Source: Aestuariivirga sp.
GTDB lineage: Bacteria > Pseudomonadota > Alphaproteobacteria > Rhizobiales > Aestuariivirgaceae
DNA length: 62,487 bases
Direction of reading: 5' to 3'
Assembly: GCF_020252405.1 (NCBI RefSeq)
Contig: NZ_JADCDA010000016.1
Location: 1 to 62,487, forward strand
Shown here: positions 23,901 to 32,670 of the stretch, piece by piece
Position numbering within the stretch: the stretch's first letter is position 1
Layout of the letters: each line of letters opens with the position of its first letter
Position numbers and translations under genes: made by a program
Notes under the pieces: model-generated
Seen by the model: the letters and a program-made list of their open reading frames with translations, nothing else
The model's database searches: none
What the model was told of the DNA's origin: nothing

Positions 23901-25199
23901 GTGTTGTCGCGTCGCGCCTTCAGCCGCAGCCTTCTTGCCATGGGCAGTCTCCTCGCCCTGGGGACGGCGGCGCTTGCCCAGCAGCAGGTGCAGACGGGCT
24001 CGCTCGCAACGCCAGCCCCCGCCAAGGCGAAGCCCGCCAAGTCAGCCAAGGCCGACAGCCTCGCCACCCAGACGGAGATCGTCGCGGGCCAGCAACAGCA
24101 GCCGATGCTGAGCGTCAATTCCGTCTCCGCCATGGAAGGCGCGATTTCCCTTTATGAGGAGATCGTCTCCGGCGGCGGCTGGGAGGAGCTTGCCCCCGGC
24201 ACCCTCAAGAAGGGCGCCAAGGGTCAGGCCGTGATCGCGCTGCGCCAGCGCCTGATCCGCGAGAATTATCTCTCCTTCGACTCGCTTTCCTCCGAGACGG
24301 CGGCCGTCTTCGATGACGAGATGGCCGATGCGGTGAAGGCCTTCCAGACCAACCATGGCATCCTGCCCTCCGGCATCGCGGCGGAGAAGACGCTGGCCGA
24401 ACTGAACGTGCCGACCGAGACCCGGCTTGGCATGCTGCGCGAGAACCTCACCCGTGTCGAGGCCTATGCCCAGGACCTGACGGGCGATTTCGCCATCCTG
24501 GTCAACATCCCGGCGGCCCAGCTTGAAACGGTCGAATACGGCCAGGTCTATTCGCGCCACAACATCGTGGTGGGCAAGCTTGAGCGTCCCTCGCCCACCC
24601 TCGCCTCCAAGGTGAGCGACATCAACTTTAATCCCTACTGGAAGATACCGGCCTCCATCGTCGGGAAGGACATCATCCCCAAATATATGGCGGACCCAGG
24701 CTATCTCCAGCAGATGAATATCCGCATCTTTGACGGCGTCGAAGGGCCCGAGGTCGACCCCGCGATCATCGACTGGACCACCACGCCGCCGGAGCGTTAC
24801 TTCTTCCGCCAGGAGCCGGGTCCGCACAATTCGCTGGGGTCGGTGAAGATCAACTTCCCCAACAAGTTCATGGTCTACATGCACGACACGCCGCACCGCG
24901 AGCTGTTCGGCCGCAACGTGCGTTTCGAAAGCTCGGGCTGCGTGCGCATCGACCAGGTGCAGACGGTGGTGAAGTGGATCCTCGACCGCACCCTGGCACC
25001 GCTGGACGAGCCGACCTACCTCGCTCTCGTCAACTCCACCGAACAGTACGAGCAGCCGGTCGACAACGGCCCCGACGTGCGCTGGATGTATCTCACCGCC
25101 TGGGCCACCGACGACGGCCGCGTGAACTTCCGCCCCGACGTCTACAGCCTCGACGGCACGGACTTCATCTTCGGCCAGCCGCAGCCAAGGACGTATTGA
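23901..25199 (+). CDS. L,D-transpeptidase (YkuD family) with peptidoglycan-binding domain
   Basis: A 432-residue exported protein. A basic start (LSRRAFSRS) leads into a hydrophobic signal peptide ending ALA. A low-complexity Ala/Lys/Pro linker follows, then a peptidoglycan-binding-like helical region (KGQAVIALRQRL ... AVKAFQTNHGILPSG), then the YkuD catalytic domain. The catalytic signature is the downstream SSGCVRI with an upstream YMHDTPH histidine. Such enzymes form 3-3 crosslinks, which dominate in polar-growing Rhizobiales walls. GTG 23901 is chosen because AAGAGGA lies about 9 bases upstream; a TTG at 23880 is also in frame but falls inside an inverted repeat. It stands alone and is followed by a strong hairpin. 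Confidence 0.87.
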   Translation: MLSRRAFSRSLLAMGSLLALGTAALAQQQVQTGSLATPAPAKAKPAKSAKADSLATQTEIVAGQQQQPMLSVNSVSAMEGAISLYEEIVSGGGWEELAPGTLKKGAKGQAVIALRQRLIRENYLSFDSLSSETAAVFDDEMADAVKAFQTNHGILPSGIAAEKTLAELNVPTETRLGMLRENLTRVEAYAQDLTGDFAILVNIPAAQLETVEYGQVYSRHNIVVGKLERPSPTLASKVSDINFNPYWKIPASIVGKDIIPKYMADPGYLQQMNIRIFDGVEGPEVDPAIIDWTTTPPERYFFRQEPGPHNSLGSVKINFPNKFMVYMHDTPHRELFGRNVRFESSGCVRIDQVQTVVKWILDRTLAPLDEPTYLALVNSTEQYEQPVDNGPDVRWMYLTAWATDDGRVNFRPDVYSLDGTDFIFGQPQPRTY

Positions 25200-25206
25200 A
25201 GAGAAT

Positions 25207-25241
25207 TCCTTCTCCCATCGCGTTGCGACGGGGGAGAAGGA
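25207..25241. terminator. Strong hairpin after the L,D-transpeptidase gene
   Basis: TCCTTCTCCC and GGGAGAAGGA form a perfect 10-bp stem, extended inward by TCGC/GCGA around a GTT loop. There is no T tract, so it may be a Rho-dependent 3' end stabiliser or a dispersed repeat rather than an intrinsic terminator. Confidence 0.5.
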
Positions 25242-25340
25242 CCTGCGGTTCCATTTCCCTTCCGGAACCCCCGGCATTCTCGCAGCTTGCGGCATGCCTC
25301 CACCCGCCCTACCCTGCGGTCAAACCACACGGAACCATCC

Positions 25341-26174
25341 ATGACCCGCAGCTACTACGCCGCGCATGGCGGCCACCCGCCGCAGACCGAGCTCCTGACC
25401 GGCCGTGCTGTGTTCACCGAGGCATATGCGGTGATCCCCAGGGGCGTGATGCGCGATATCGTGACCAGCGTTCTGCCCTTCTGGAGCGGAACGCGCGCCT
25501 GGGTGATTGCCCGGCCGCTGTCGGGCTTTGCCGAGACCTTTTCGCAATATATCATGGAAGTCGCGCCCGGCGGCGGCAGCGACAAGCCGGAACCGGCGAA
25601 GGAGGCCGAGGGCGTTCTCTTCGTGGTCGAGGGCGAGATGACGCTCACGCTGGAAGGCCCGGCGCACCGGCTTACGGCGGGCGGCTATGTCTATCTTCCG
25701 CCGGGCGCGAACTGGACGCTGGAGAACCGCAGCGCCGCGCCGGTGCGCTTCCACTGGGTGCGCAAGGCCTATGAGGCGGTGGAGGGCATTCCGCCCCCGG
25801 AGGCTTTCGTCACCTCGGACGCGGAGGTGACACCGACCGCCATGCCGGGAACCGAGGGCAAGTGGGCGACGACCCGCTTCGTGGACCCGGGCGACGTGCG
25901 CCATGACATGCATGTCAACATCGTCAGCTTCGAGCCGGGTGCGGTCATCCCCTTCGCCGAGACGCATGTGATGGAGCATGGCCTCTATGTGCTCGAAGGC
26001 AAGGCCGTCTACCGCCTCAACAGCGACTGGGTGGAGGTGGAGGCCGGCGACTTCATGTGGCTCAGAGCCTTCTGCCCGCAGGCCTGCTATGCCGGCGGGC
26101 CCGGCCGCTTCCGCTATCTGCTCTACAAGGACGTGAACCGCCACATGAAGCTCAAGAGCCCGTTCGCGCGCTGA
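25341..26174 (+). CDS. allE: (S)-ureidoglycine aminohydrolase AllE-like bicupin
   Basis: A 277-residue bicupin. Cupin one includes EGVLFVVEGEMTL...GGYVYLPPG, and cupin two includes FAETHVMEHGLYVLEGKAVYRL, whose Glu/His residues match the Mn-binding site of E. coli and plant ureidoglycine aminohydrolases. The final KDVNRHMKL also matches the AllE C-terminus. The enzyme removes ammonia from (S)-ureidoglycine to give (S)-ureidoglycolate in purine/allantoin breakdown. No allantoinase or allantoate amidohydrolase gene lies in the window, so the rest of the pathway must be elsewhere. ATG 25341 is preferred over a longer frame that begins in the upstream hairpin region. The SulP gene follows on the same strand 23 bases later. 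Confidence 0.87.
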   Translation: MTRSYYAAHGGHPPQTELLTGRAVFTEAYAVIPRGVMRDIVTSVLPFWSGTRAWVIARPLSGFAETFSQYIMEVAPGGGSDKPEPAKEAEGVLFVVEGEMTLTLEGPAHRLTAGGYVYLPPGANWTLENRSAAPVRFHWVRKAYEAVEGIPPPEAFVTSDAEVTPTAMPGTEGKWATTRFVDPGDVRHDMHVNIVSFEPGAVIPFAETHVMEHGLYVLEGKAVYRLNSDWVEVEAGDFMWLRAFCPQACYAGGPGRFRYLLYKDVNRHMKLKSPFAR

Positions 26175-26197
26175 GCGCCGAGGCCAGCCCCGGGCGC

Positions 26198-27901
26198 ATG
26201 ATCATGCCAGCAAGACCCGCATCGCCCACCTTCGCCGAACTCTTCACGCCGAAACTGGTGACGGTGCTGCGCGAAGGCTACACGCTGAAGAACCTGCGCG
26301 GCGATGCAGTCGCGGGCCTCACGGTCGCCATCGTGGCGCTGCCCCTTTCCATGGCGATCGCCATCGCCTCCGGCGCGTCCCCCGCGCAGGGACTTTACAC
26401 CGCGGCGGTGGGCGGCTTCCTCGTCTCGCTGCTCGGCGGGTCGCGCTTCCAGATCGGGGGGCCGGCCGGCGCCTTCATCGTGCTGGTTTCGGCCACCGTC
26501 GCGCGGCACGGCATGGACGGGCTGATCCTCGCCACCTTCCTGTCAGGCTTTCTCCTTGCCGCGGTGGGCTTCCTGCGGCTCGGCGCCTTCATCAAGTTCA
26601 TTCCCTTCCCTGTCACGGTGGGCTTCACCGCCGGCATCGCCGTCATCATCTTCGCCAGCCAGATCAAGGATCTTCTCGGCCTCACGCTCGCCGTGCCGGA
26701 GCCCGGTCCGCTCCTGCAGAAGATCCCCGCGCTGGTGAACGCGCTGCCGACGATTTCGCCCGCCGCACTCGCCCTGTCGCTCGCCACCATCGCGATCATC
26801 GCCGGCCTCAAGCGACTGCGCCCGCACTGGCCCGGCATGCTGATCGCCGTGACGCTCGCCGCGCTCATCACCTGGAAGCTGGGCCTCGACGTCACCACCA
26901 TCGGCTCCAGGTTCGGCGGCATTCCGAGCACGCTGCCAGCGCCGTCGCTGCCCACACTGTCCGCCGCCAAGATCATCGAGGTGCTGCCGGCGGCATTGTC
27001 CTTCACGCTGCTCGGCGCCATCGAGTCGCTGCTCTCCGCCGTGGTGGCCGATGGCATGACCGGCCGCCGCCACCGTTCCAACTGCGAACTGGTGGCGCAA
27101 GGGGCGGCCAACATCGGCTCCGCCCTGTTCGGCGGCTTCTGCGTCACCGGCGCCATCGCCCGCACCGCAACAAATGTGCGATCCGGCGCACATGGCCCCG
27201 TCTCCGGCATGCTGCACGCGGTGTTCATCCTGATCTTCATGGCGGCGGCCGCGCCGCTGGCGGCCTTCATTCCGCTCGCCTCGCTGGCCGGTGTGCTGGC
27301 GGTCGTATCATGGAACATGATCGAGAAGCCGGCCATCGCCGTGCTCGTCCGGTCCGGCTGGGGGGATGCGGCGGTGCTCGCCGCCACCTTCTTTCTCACC
27401 GTCTTCCGCGACCTGACCGAGGCCATCGTCGCGGGCTTCGCGCTGGGATCGGTGCTGTTCATCCACCGCATGTCGAAAGCCACGGCGGTTGAAACCCAGA
27501 CGCCCTTCGTCGCCGAGGACATGGCCGACCGGACATTGCCGCGCGGCGGCTATGACGGGGCGCTCGCCGCCAGTCCCGAACTCGTGGTCTATCGCATCAC
27601 CGGCGCCTTCTTCTTCGGCGCGGCGGCCTCCGTCGCCTCGGTTCTCGACCGCATTCAGGACACGCACAAGGCGCTGATCGTCGATTTCGCCGCGGTGCCC
27701 TTCCTCGATTCGACGGGCGCCAATGTCATGGAAGGCCTGGCCCGCAAGGCGGAGAAGCGCGGCGTGAGGCTTTTCGTAAGCGGGGCCAGCGCCGATGTGC
27801 GGCGCAGCCTGCTCACCCATGGCGTGCGCCCGCCCGCGGTGAATTTCGCCGCAACGGTCGGGGACGCGCTTGAGCAGTACCGCGGGCGTGCCCCGGCGTG
27901 A
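26198..27901 (+). CDS. SulP family anion transporter with STAS domain
   Basis: A 567-residue transporter. About 12-14 hydrophobic segments begin with NLRGDAVAGLTVAIVALPLSMAIAIASG, the SulP signature. The cytosolic STAS domain covers the last 120 residues or so (LVVYRITGAFFFGAA ... LIVDFAAVPFLDSTGANVMEGL), with the DSTG loop typical of anti-sigma-antagonist-like domains. Family members carry sulfate, bicarbonate or dicarboxylates; the substrate cannot be chosen here. ATG 26198 (or 26204) is taken as start, as the longer frame overlaps allE in another reading frame. The 3' end overlaps the convergent glycosyltransferase gene by 89 bases. Confidence 0.88.
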   Translation: MIMPARPASPTFAELFTPKLVTVLREGYTLKNLRGDAVAGLTVAIVALPLSMAIAIASGASPAQGLYTAAVGGFLVSLLGGSRFQIGGPAGAFIVLVSATVARHGMDGLILATFLSGFLLAAVGFLRLGAFIKFIPFPVTVGFTAGIAVIIFASQIKDLLGLTLAVPEPGPLLQKIPALVNALPTISPAALALSLATIAIIAGLKRLRPHWPGMLIAVTLAALITWKLGLDVTTIGSRFGGIPSTLPAPSLPTLSAAKIIEVLPAALSFTLLGAIESLLSAVVADGMTGRRHRSNCELVAQGAANIGSALFGGFCVTGAIARTATNVRSGAHGPVSGMLHAVFILIFMAAAAPLAAFIPLASLAGVLAVVSWNMIEKPAIAVLVRSGWGDAAVLAATFFLTVFRDLTEAIVAGFALGSVLFIHRMSKATAVETQTPFVAEDMADRTLPRGGYDGALAASPELVVYRITGAFFFGAAASVASVLDRIQDTHKALIVDFAAVPFLDSTGANVMEGLARKAEKRGVRLFVSGASADVRRSLLTHGVRPPAVNFAATVGDALEQYRGRAPA

Positions 27902-29612
27902 CGGCGGAAAGCCCGTGCTCCGTCTTGTTCCAGTGGAAGGGCCTGGTGAAGAACTGCCACAGCGCCAGCCACGCGGCCGCCGACATCAGCATCCAGTAGA
28001 GCGGCATGCTGGCCAGCGTGCCGACCCAGCCCTTCATGCCGCGCCGCATCAGCGCGCGCCGCGTCAGCAGGATCGAGACGCCATAGCCGGCGAGCAGCAC
28101 CAGCATGTTCAGCCCCGCGAGCAGCATGAACGCCAGACCCGCGTCACCGGACGGCGCCGGGTAGAGCACGCAGAGCGCCACCATGGCCAGCATGCACAAA
28201 GGGTGGAGCAGCACGGAGGCGAAGACGCCCAGCGTGAGCACCTGCGCCGCCCAGAAGCCGGAGGGGCCCACCTCGCGCACGAACAGCGCGGGCTCGCGCA
28301 TGTGGACAAGCCATGTGATCAGGAAGCCTTTGAGCCAGCGGGCGCGCTGGCGCATCCAGTTTCCCAGCCGCGTGTTGGCCTCCTCCCGGGTGACGCTGTC
28401 GAGCACTTGCGTGTCATAGCCGAGCCGCGCCAGCCTGAGCCCCAGATCGGCATCCTCGGTGACGTTGTAGGGGTCCCAGGCGCCCACGCTGCGCAGCACA
28501 TCGGTGCGGAAGTGGTTCGAGGTTCCCCCGAGCGGCAGCGGCAGATTGTGGTTGGCCAGCACCGGCAGCAACACGCCGAACAGCGTTGCATATTCCGCCG
28601 TGAACTGCCGCGTCAGCCAGTTCTCCCGCGGATTGTAGAATGTGAGCTGCGCCTGCAGGCACGCAAGCTCGCGCGGCGAGGCGGCGAAGCGCCGTGCCGC
28701 CCTGAGCAGCTGGTCGGGGTCAGGAATATCCTCCGCGTCATAGATGGTGAGCAGTTCGCCGCGGCAGAACTGCAGGGCATAGTTCAGCGCGCGCGGCTTG
28801 GTCTGCGGCAGGCCGCAGGGCGCCACGATCACCTCGATGTGCGGCGCCAGCGTCAGCGCCGCCACGGCGCGCTGCATCGGGATGTCCGCCTCCTCGAGGA
28901 TCAGCTTGATGTCCAGCAGTTCCGCGGGGTAGCGCAGATCGCCCAGCGCCCCCAGCAGCTGCGGCAGAACCGCAACCTCGCGGAACAGCGGCACCAGCAC
29001 GGAATAGACGGGCAGGTCATCCCCGGCAATCTCGCGCGGCGGCGGTTCGGGCCGTTGCAACGGGGGCAACAGGCACAGGATGCGCAGCAGGACGACGCTC
29101 AGGAAGAACAGTCCGCTGACGGCCGAGAGCGCGGCGATGAACAGCGCGCCGGGCAGCAGCAGGAACACCGCAACGCCCAGCGCCGCCAGCGCGGCGAAAG
29201 CCAGCATCTGCGCGCTGCTCACCCCGCTGCGGGCGGAGAACATGGGCCAGCGGCGGGCCAGCCCGGCGGTTGCCTCATGCAGCAGCAGCCTGCGGTGCAC
29301 GGCGCGCGCCGCGGCCAGAAAATCCGTGGGCTCCCCATAGCCGACGATGCCGAGGCCGCGCGCCCGCGCCTGGCGCAGGGCCTGCATGCCGCACACGGCA
29401 TGGAGCACAAGACCGGGCAGGCTCACCGCGCGGATGATCCGGGTGCGCAGCGCCTCCTCAAGTTCCTCCTTCGGCAGGCGGCGGATCAGGTCGCAAAGGG
29501 CGGGGAAGCTCAGACGGGGCAAGACTTCACCCGCGTCCCCGGCTATGTTGAGAGGCGCTGCGGGAGACTCGCCAAACCCTTCGTGACCGTGTTCCGACAG
29601 CACCGCCTGCAC
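27813..29612 (-). CDS. Membrane glycosyltransferase, family 2 (cellulose synthase-like)
   Basis: A 599-residue processive-type glycosyltransferase. An N-terminal cytosolic region of about 130 residues comes first, then two transmembrane helices near 135-185. The GT-A catalytic domain has YSVLVPLFRE, the DxD-type TIYDAEDIP, VTEDADLGLRLA (general base TED) and the acceptor motif QRARW. Four or more C-terminal helices follow, then a basic tail. The Q-x-x-R-W motif places it with cellulose/hyaluronan/glucan synthase-like enzymes. No PilZ domain or accessory exopolysaccharide genes are present, so the product is unknown. The C-terminal 30 residues overlap the convergent SulP gene, and the 5' end lies 17 bases from a divergent gene, so a start further in is possible. 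Confidence 0.82.
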   Translation of the reverse strand: MQAVLSEHGHEGFGESPAAPLNIAGDAGEVLPRLSFPALCDLIRRLPKEELEEALRTRIIRAVSLPGLVLHAVCGMQALRQARARGLGIVGYGEPTDFLAAARAVHRRLLLHEATAGLARRWPMFSARSGVSSAQMLAFAALAALGVAVFLLLPGALFIAALSAVSGLFFLSVVLLRILCLLPPLQRPEPPPREIAGDDLPVYSVLVPLFREVAVLPQLLGALGDLRYPAELLDIKLILEEADIPMQRAVAALTLAPHIEVIVAPCGLPQTKPRALNYALQFCRGELLTIYDAEDIPDPDQLLRAARRFAASPRELACLQAQLTFYNPRENWLTRQFTAEYATLFGVLLPVLANHNLPLPLGGTSNHFRTDVLRSVGAWDPYNVTEDADLGLRLARLGYDTQVLDSVTREEANTRLGNWMRQRARWLKGFLITWLVHMREPALFVREVGPSGFWAAQVLTLGVFASVLLHPLCMLAMVALCVLYPAPSGDAGLAFMLLAGLNMLVLLAGYGVSILLTRRALMRRGMKGWVGTLASMPLYWMLMSAAAWLALWQFFTRPFHWNKTEHGLSAVTPGHARGTAQARPRPLRRNSPRAGARHG

Positions 29613-29629
29613 CTGCCAATGGCCGAGTA

Positions 29630-30487
29630 ATGCGACGTAACGTCAATTTTTCCACCGCCTGCCGGATGTTTTTCGGGCTAGTTCTGCTATCTTCAATTGC
29701 AGAAGCGCAGGACAATCCGCCTGCCGCCCGCCAGGCGCCGCTTTTCCGCAGCCCGGAGGAACGGGTCCGGCCACAGCTGCCGGACAATCTCTCCGTCAGG
29801 CTCGTGGCGGACGAGGATTTCGCGCCCTTCAGCTTCCGCTCCCGCACGGGCTCGCCCGCCGGCATCTCGGTCGAGATTGCCATTGCGGCCTGCGAACAGG
29901 CCCGCCTTGCCTGCACGGTGGAGGTCAGGCCCTTTGCCGGCATTATGGCGGCGCTTGCCAGCGGCGAGGCTGACGTCGCCGTGACCGGGCCGCGGCTCGA
30001 CGCGAAAACTCTCGCCGCAGCGCGCATGACCAGGCCCTATTTCCGCCTCATGGGGCGCTTTGCGGTGAACAATTCCAGCACGCTGGATGCCGCCTCCGCC
30101 GCCACCCTCGCCGGACGCCGCGTTGGCGTTGTCAGGGATACGCTGCATGCCCGCTGGCTTGCGGCCTATTATGCTCCGTCCCGCATCGCAACCTATGACG
30201 ATCTTGCCGCAGCCGGCGCCGCACTCAAGGCGGGCAAGATCGATGCGGTCTTCGGCGACAATCTGCAGGTCATCTACTGGGTGGCGGGCGAGGCCGCGGC
30301 GGATTGCTGCCGGCTGCTGGGCGGGGCCTATTCCGACTTCGACTATTTCAGCCGCAACCTCGCCTTCCTGATCAGAAGCGACAGGCCGGAGCTGGCGCAG
30401 GCCCTCGACTACGGCCTCGACAAGGCGCAGGCGACCGGCGCCACCGCCCGGATCCTCCGCACTTACGTGCCGCTCGACCCCTGGTGA
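29630..30487 (+). CDS. Periplasmic solute-binding protein (amino acid ABC type, family 3)
   Basis: A 285-residue exported protein. The signal peptide ([15 protein letters not shown], cleaved after AEA) is followed by a two-lobe binding protein. Lobe motifs are [48 protein letters not shown] and [13 protein letters not shown], as in polar amino acid or quinate-type receptors. No permease or ATPase gene is adjacent, so it may be an orphan receptor or serve a sensor. Start choice between ATG 29630 and 29666 is open; the latter begins directly at the signal peptide. Its last 25 bases overlap the convergent pyrD gene. Confidence 0.8.
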   Translation: MRRNVNFSTACRMFFGLVLLSSIAEAQDNPPAARQAPLFRSPEERVRPQLPDNLSVRLVADEDFAPFSFRSRTGSPAGISVEIAIAACEQARLACTVEVRPFAGIMAALASGEADVAVTGPRLDAKTLAAARMTRPYFRLMGRFAVNNSSTLDAASAATLAGRRVGVVRDTLHARWLAAYYAPSRIATYDDLAAAGAALKAGKIDAVFGDNLQVIYWVAGEAAADCCRLLGGAYSDFDYFSRNLAFLIRSDRPELAQALDYGLDKAQATGATARILRTYVPLDPW

Positions 30488-31545
30488 GCCAGCGCCGCCG
30501 CGTCTTGGCCTCTCTGGCCCGCAAGCGAACCGCTGCGCGCCGCCTCCGCCGAAAGGTGAGCGAGAATCGACGTCACCAGTCCCGGCCCCTGATAGACCAA
30601 TGCGGAATAAAGCTGCACCAGACTCGCACCGGCGCGGATTTTCATCAGCGCCGAGGCCCCGTCATGAACGCCGCCCACGCCGATGAGCGGAACCTGGCCC
30701 CGGGTGAGCAGGAACATGCGCGCCAGCTGGCGTGTGGAAAGCGGCAGCAGCGGCAAGCCGGAAAGCCCGCCCTGCTCCTTCGCATGGGGCGAGCGCAAGC
30801 CCCCGCGCGACAGCGTGGTGTTGGACACAATGATGCCATCGACCGCGCCACCGGCGCAGGCGGCGGCGATGTCCTCAAGCTCGTCCCCGCGCAGGTCGGG
30901 CGCGATCTTCAGCAGCATGGGCGGCTTTTCCGCCTGCCGGGCGCGCCCGGCGTTGAGCCGCGCCAGCAGCTGCACCAGCTCGGCGCGCGACTGCAGCCCG
31001 CGCAGGCCCGGCGTGTTGGGCGAGGAAATGTTGACGGTGAAATAGGACGCGACACCGGCGAAGGCGGCGATGCCCTGCACATAATCGCCGATCCGGTCAG
31101 CCGAGTCCTTGTTGGCCCCGATGTTGACGCCCACGATGCCACCCCGACCGCGCCGCGCCGCGAGCCTGCGCAAGGCCGCCGCATGGCCCTCATTGTTGAA
31201 TCCCATGCGGTTGATCACCGCGCGGTCCTCGGCCAGCCGGAACAGCCGCGGCCGCGGATTGCCCGCCTGCGGCCTCGGCGTCACCGTGCCAATTTCGGTG
31301 AAGCCGAAGCCCAGCGCCAGCATGGCATCCGGCGCCTCGGCATTCTTGTCGAAGCCCGCCGCCAGCCCCAGCGGATTGGGAAAGGCAAGCCCGAAGGCCT
31401 CGACCGCGAGGGCCGGGTCGGCCACGGGGGCGGGTCCCATGGGCAGGCGCGTGAGGGCGCGAAGCGTCAGCCCATGCGCCGTCTCCGCATCGAGCGCATG
31501 GAGCAAGGGCCTCGCCAGGGGAAAGGCCAGCGCGGCAAGCCTCAT
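30463..31545 (-). CDS. pyrD: Dihydroorotate dehydrogenase (quinone), class 2
   Basis: A 360-residue FMN enzyme of pyrimidine synthesis. An N-terminal helical membrane-association region ([22 protein letters not shown]) marks class 2, which passes electrons to ubiquinone. Motifs follow in order: [35 protein letters not shown], the active-site region [17 protein letters not shown] with the catalytic Ser, KIAPDL, and [27 protein letters not shown] binding the FMN phosphate. The ATG at 31545 overlaps the stop of the DUF952 gene by 4 bases, so translation is coupled. Confidence 0.96.
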   Translation of the reverse strand: MRLAALAFPLARPLLHALDAETAHGLTLRALTRLPMGPAPVADPALAVEAFGLAFPNPLGLAAGFDKNAEAPDAMLALGFGFTEIGTVTPRPQAGNPRPRLFRLAEDRAVINRMGFNNEGHAAALRRLAARRGRGGIVGVNIGANKDSADRIGDYVQGIAAFAGVASYFTVNISSPNTPGLRGLQSRAELVQLLARLNAGRARQAEKPPMLLKIAPDLRGDELEDIAAACAGGAVDGIIVSNTTLSRGGLRSPHAKEQGGLSGLPLLPLSTRQLARMFLLTRGQVPLIGVGGVHDGASALMKIRAGASLVQLYSALVYQGPGLVTSILAHLSAEAARSGSLAGQRGQDAAALAHQGSSGT

Positions 31546-31880
31546 GCCAAACCTTCGGGAAAGCGGTGAACGCCGTTTTCCAGCGGCAGCAAATCTTCGG
31601 ATACCGCCAGCGCCGTGTCGATCGCGCCATAGACATGGGGGAACAGATCTCCCCCGCGCGAGGCTTCCCACCTGAGGTTGGCAAGCTGCTCCTCCCGGAA
31701 CCCCACCAGCACCAGTCCGTCCTGCCCGGCAAAGTGCCGCTCCGCCGTCCCGCGCATTTGCCGGCCGGTGGAGAGGTGGATGAAACCATCCTTCAGGTCC
31801 GCGGCGGAACCTTCGAAAACGCCGCAAGCCCGCGCCGCCCGCCACTGGGCGGCGGGCATGATTTTATAGAGAATTCGCAT
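31542..31880 (-). CDS. DUF952 family protein
   Basis: A 112-residue protein with the DUF952 pattern: [14 protein letters not shown] near the N-terminus, [28 protein letters not shown] and FPHVYGAI. Its fold resembles glutathione-S-transferase-associated or ADP-ribosyltransferase-like domains, but no activity is established. It is the promoter-proximal partner of pyrD in many alphaproteobacteria. The start at 31880 is favoured over a frame 51 bases longer. Confidence 0.85.
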   Translation of the reverse strand: MRILYKIMPAAQWRAARACGVFEGSAADLKDGFIHLSTGRQMRGTAERHFAGQDGLVLVGFREEQLANLRWEASRGGDLFPHVYGAIDTALAVSEDLLPLENGVHRFPEGLA

Positions 31881-31980
31881 CGCGGCGGACCATAATCCTT
31901 CAATGGCATCTGGACAATCATTGCAACACAAGGTATAGCTTCCTACAAATATGAACTTTTACTCCCAACTGGAGGGCATA

Positions 31981-32616
31981 ATGCTCACACATAAGCAGGT
32001 CTGGAACGCCATTGACACGATTGCCGAACGCTATGGCTTCTCGGCCTCGGGTCTCGCCAAGAAGTCGGGGCTGGACCCGACCTCGTTCAATCCCTCGAAG
32101 CGCAACGGCCCGGACGGCCGCCCGCGCTGGCCCACCATGGAATCGATCTCCCGCCTGCTGCAGGCCTCCGGCGCCTCGATGGAGGAATTCTCGGAACTGC
32201 TGATCGGCCGCCGCGGCCAGCCGCCGAAGCTGCGCCAGATTCCGCTGCTCGGCCTCGCCAAGGCCGGCAAGGGCGGCTTCTTCGATGATTCGGGCTTCCC
32301 GTCCGGTTCCGGCTGGGACGAGATCGAGGTGCCGGGCGTCACCGACCCCAATTCCTACGCGCTGGAAATCACGGGCGATTCGATGCTGCCCGTCTACCGC
32401 GAGGGTGACATCATCATCATTTCCCCCTCAGCCGCGGTGCGCAAGGGCGACCGCGTGGCGGTCCGCCTCAATGACGGCCAGGTCATGGCCAAGGTCATGC
32501 AGCGTCAGACCTCGAAGACCCTCGAACTCGCCTCCTTCAACCCGAACCACGCGACGAAGAGCCTCGACATGAAGGACGTCGACTGGATCGCCCGCATCAT
32601 GTGGGCGAGCCAGTAA
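31981..32616 (+). CDS. LexA/CI-like transcriptional regulator with S24 peptidase domain
   Basis: A 211-residue protein. The N-terminal helix-turn-helix (VWNAIDTIAERYGFSASGLAKKSGLD, then WPTMESISRLLQASG) is joined to a C-terminal S24/LexA-type domain. That domain carries the serine in ITGDSMLPVYREGDIIIISP and the KGDRVAVRLNDGQ strand with downstream AKV. A candidate Ala-Gly cleavage site (AKAGKGG) sits just before the peptidase domain. This is the layout of phage CI-like repressors, yet it sits among core genes and is not part of a prophage. ATG 31981 has a strong GGAGGG 5 bases upstream. Whether it self-cleaves is unknown; many chromosomal members act without cleavage. Confidence 0.82.
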   Translation: MLTHKQVWNAIDTIAERYGFSASGLAKKSGLDPTSFNPSKRNGPDGRPRWPTMESISRLLQASGASMEEFSELLIGRRGQPPKLRQIPLLGLAKAGKGGFFDDSGFPSGSGWDEIEVPGVTDPNSYALEITGDSMLPVYREGDIIIISPSAAVRKGDRVAVRLNDGQVMAKVMQRQTSKTLELASFNPNHATKSLDMKDVDWIARIMWASQ

Positions 32617-32633
32617 CGCGACATCGCCGCGAA

Positions 32634-32654
32634 GCCCCGGCAAGGCGCCGGGGC
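32634..32654. terminator. GC-rich hairpin between convergent genes
   Basis: GCCCCGGC and GCCGGGGC form an 8-bp stem around a 5-base loop in the 54-base gap between the S24 regulator and phoX, which converge here. No T tract follows on either strand, so its action as a terminator is a guess. Confidence 0.4.
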
Positions 32655-32670
32655 CGCCGCCTCAGCCGTC

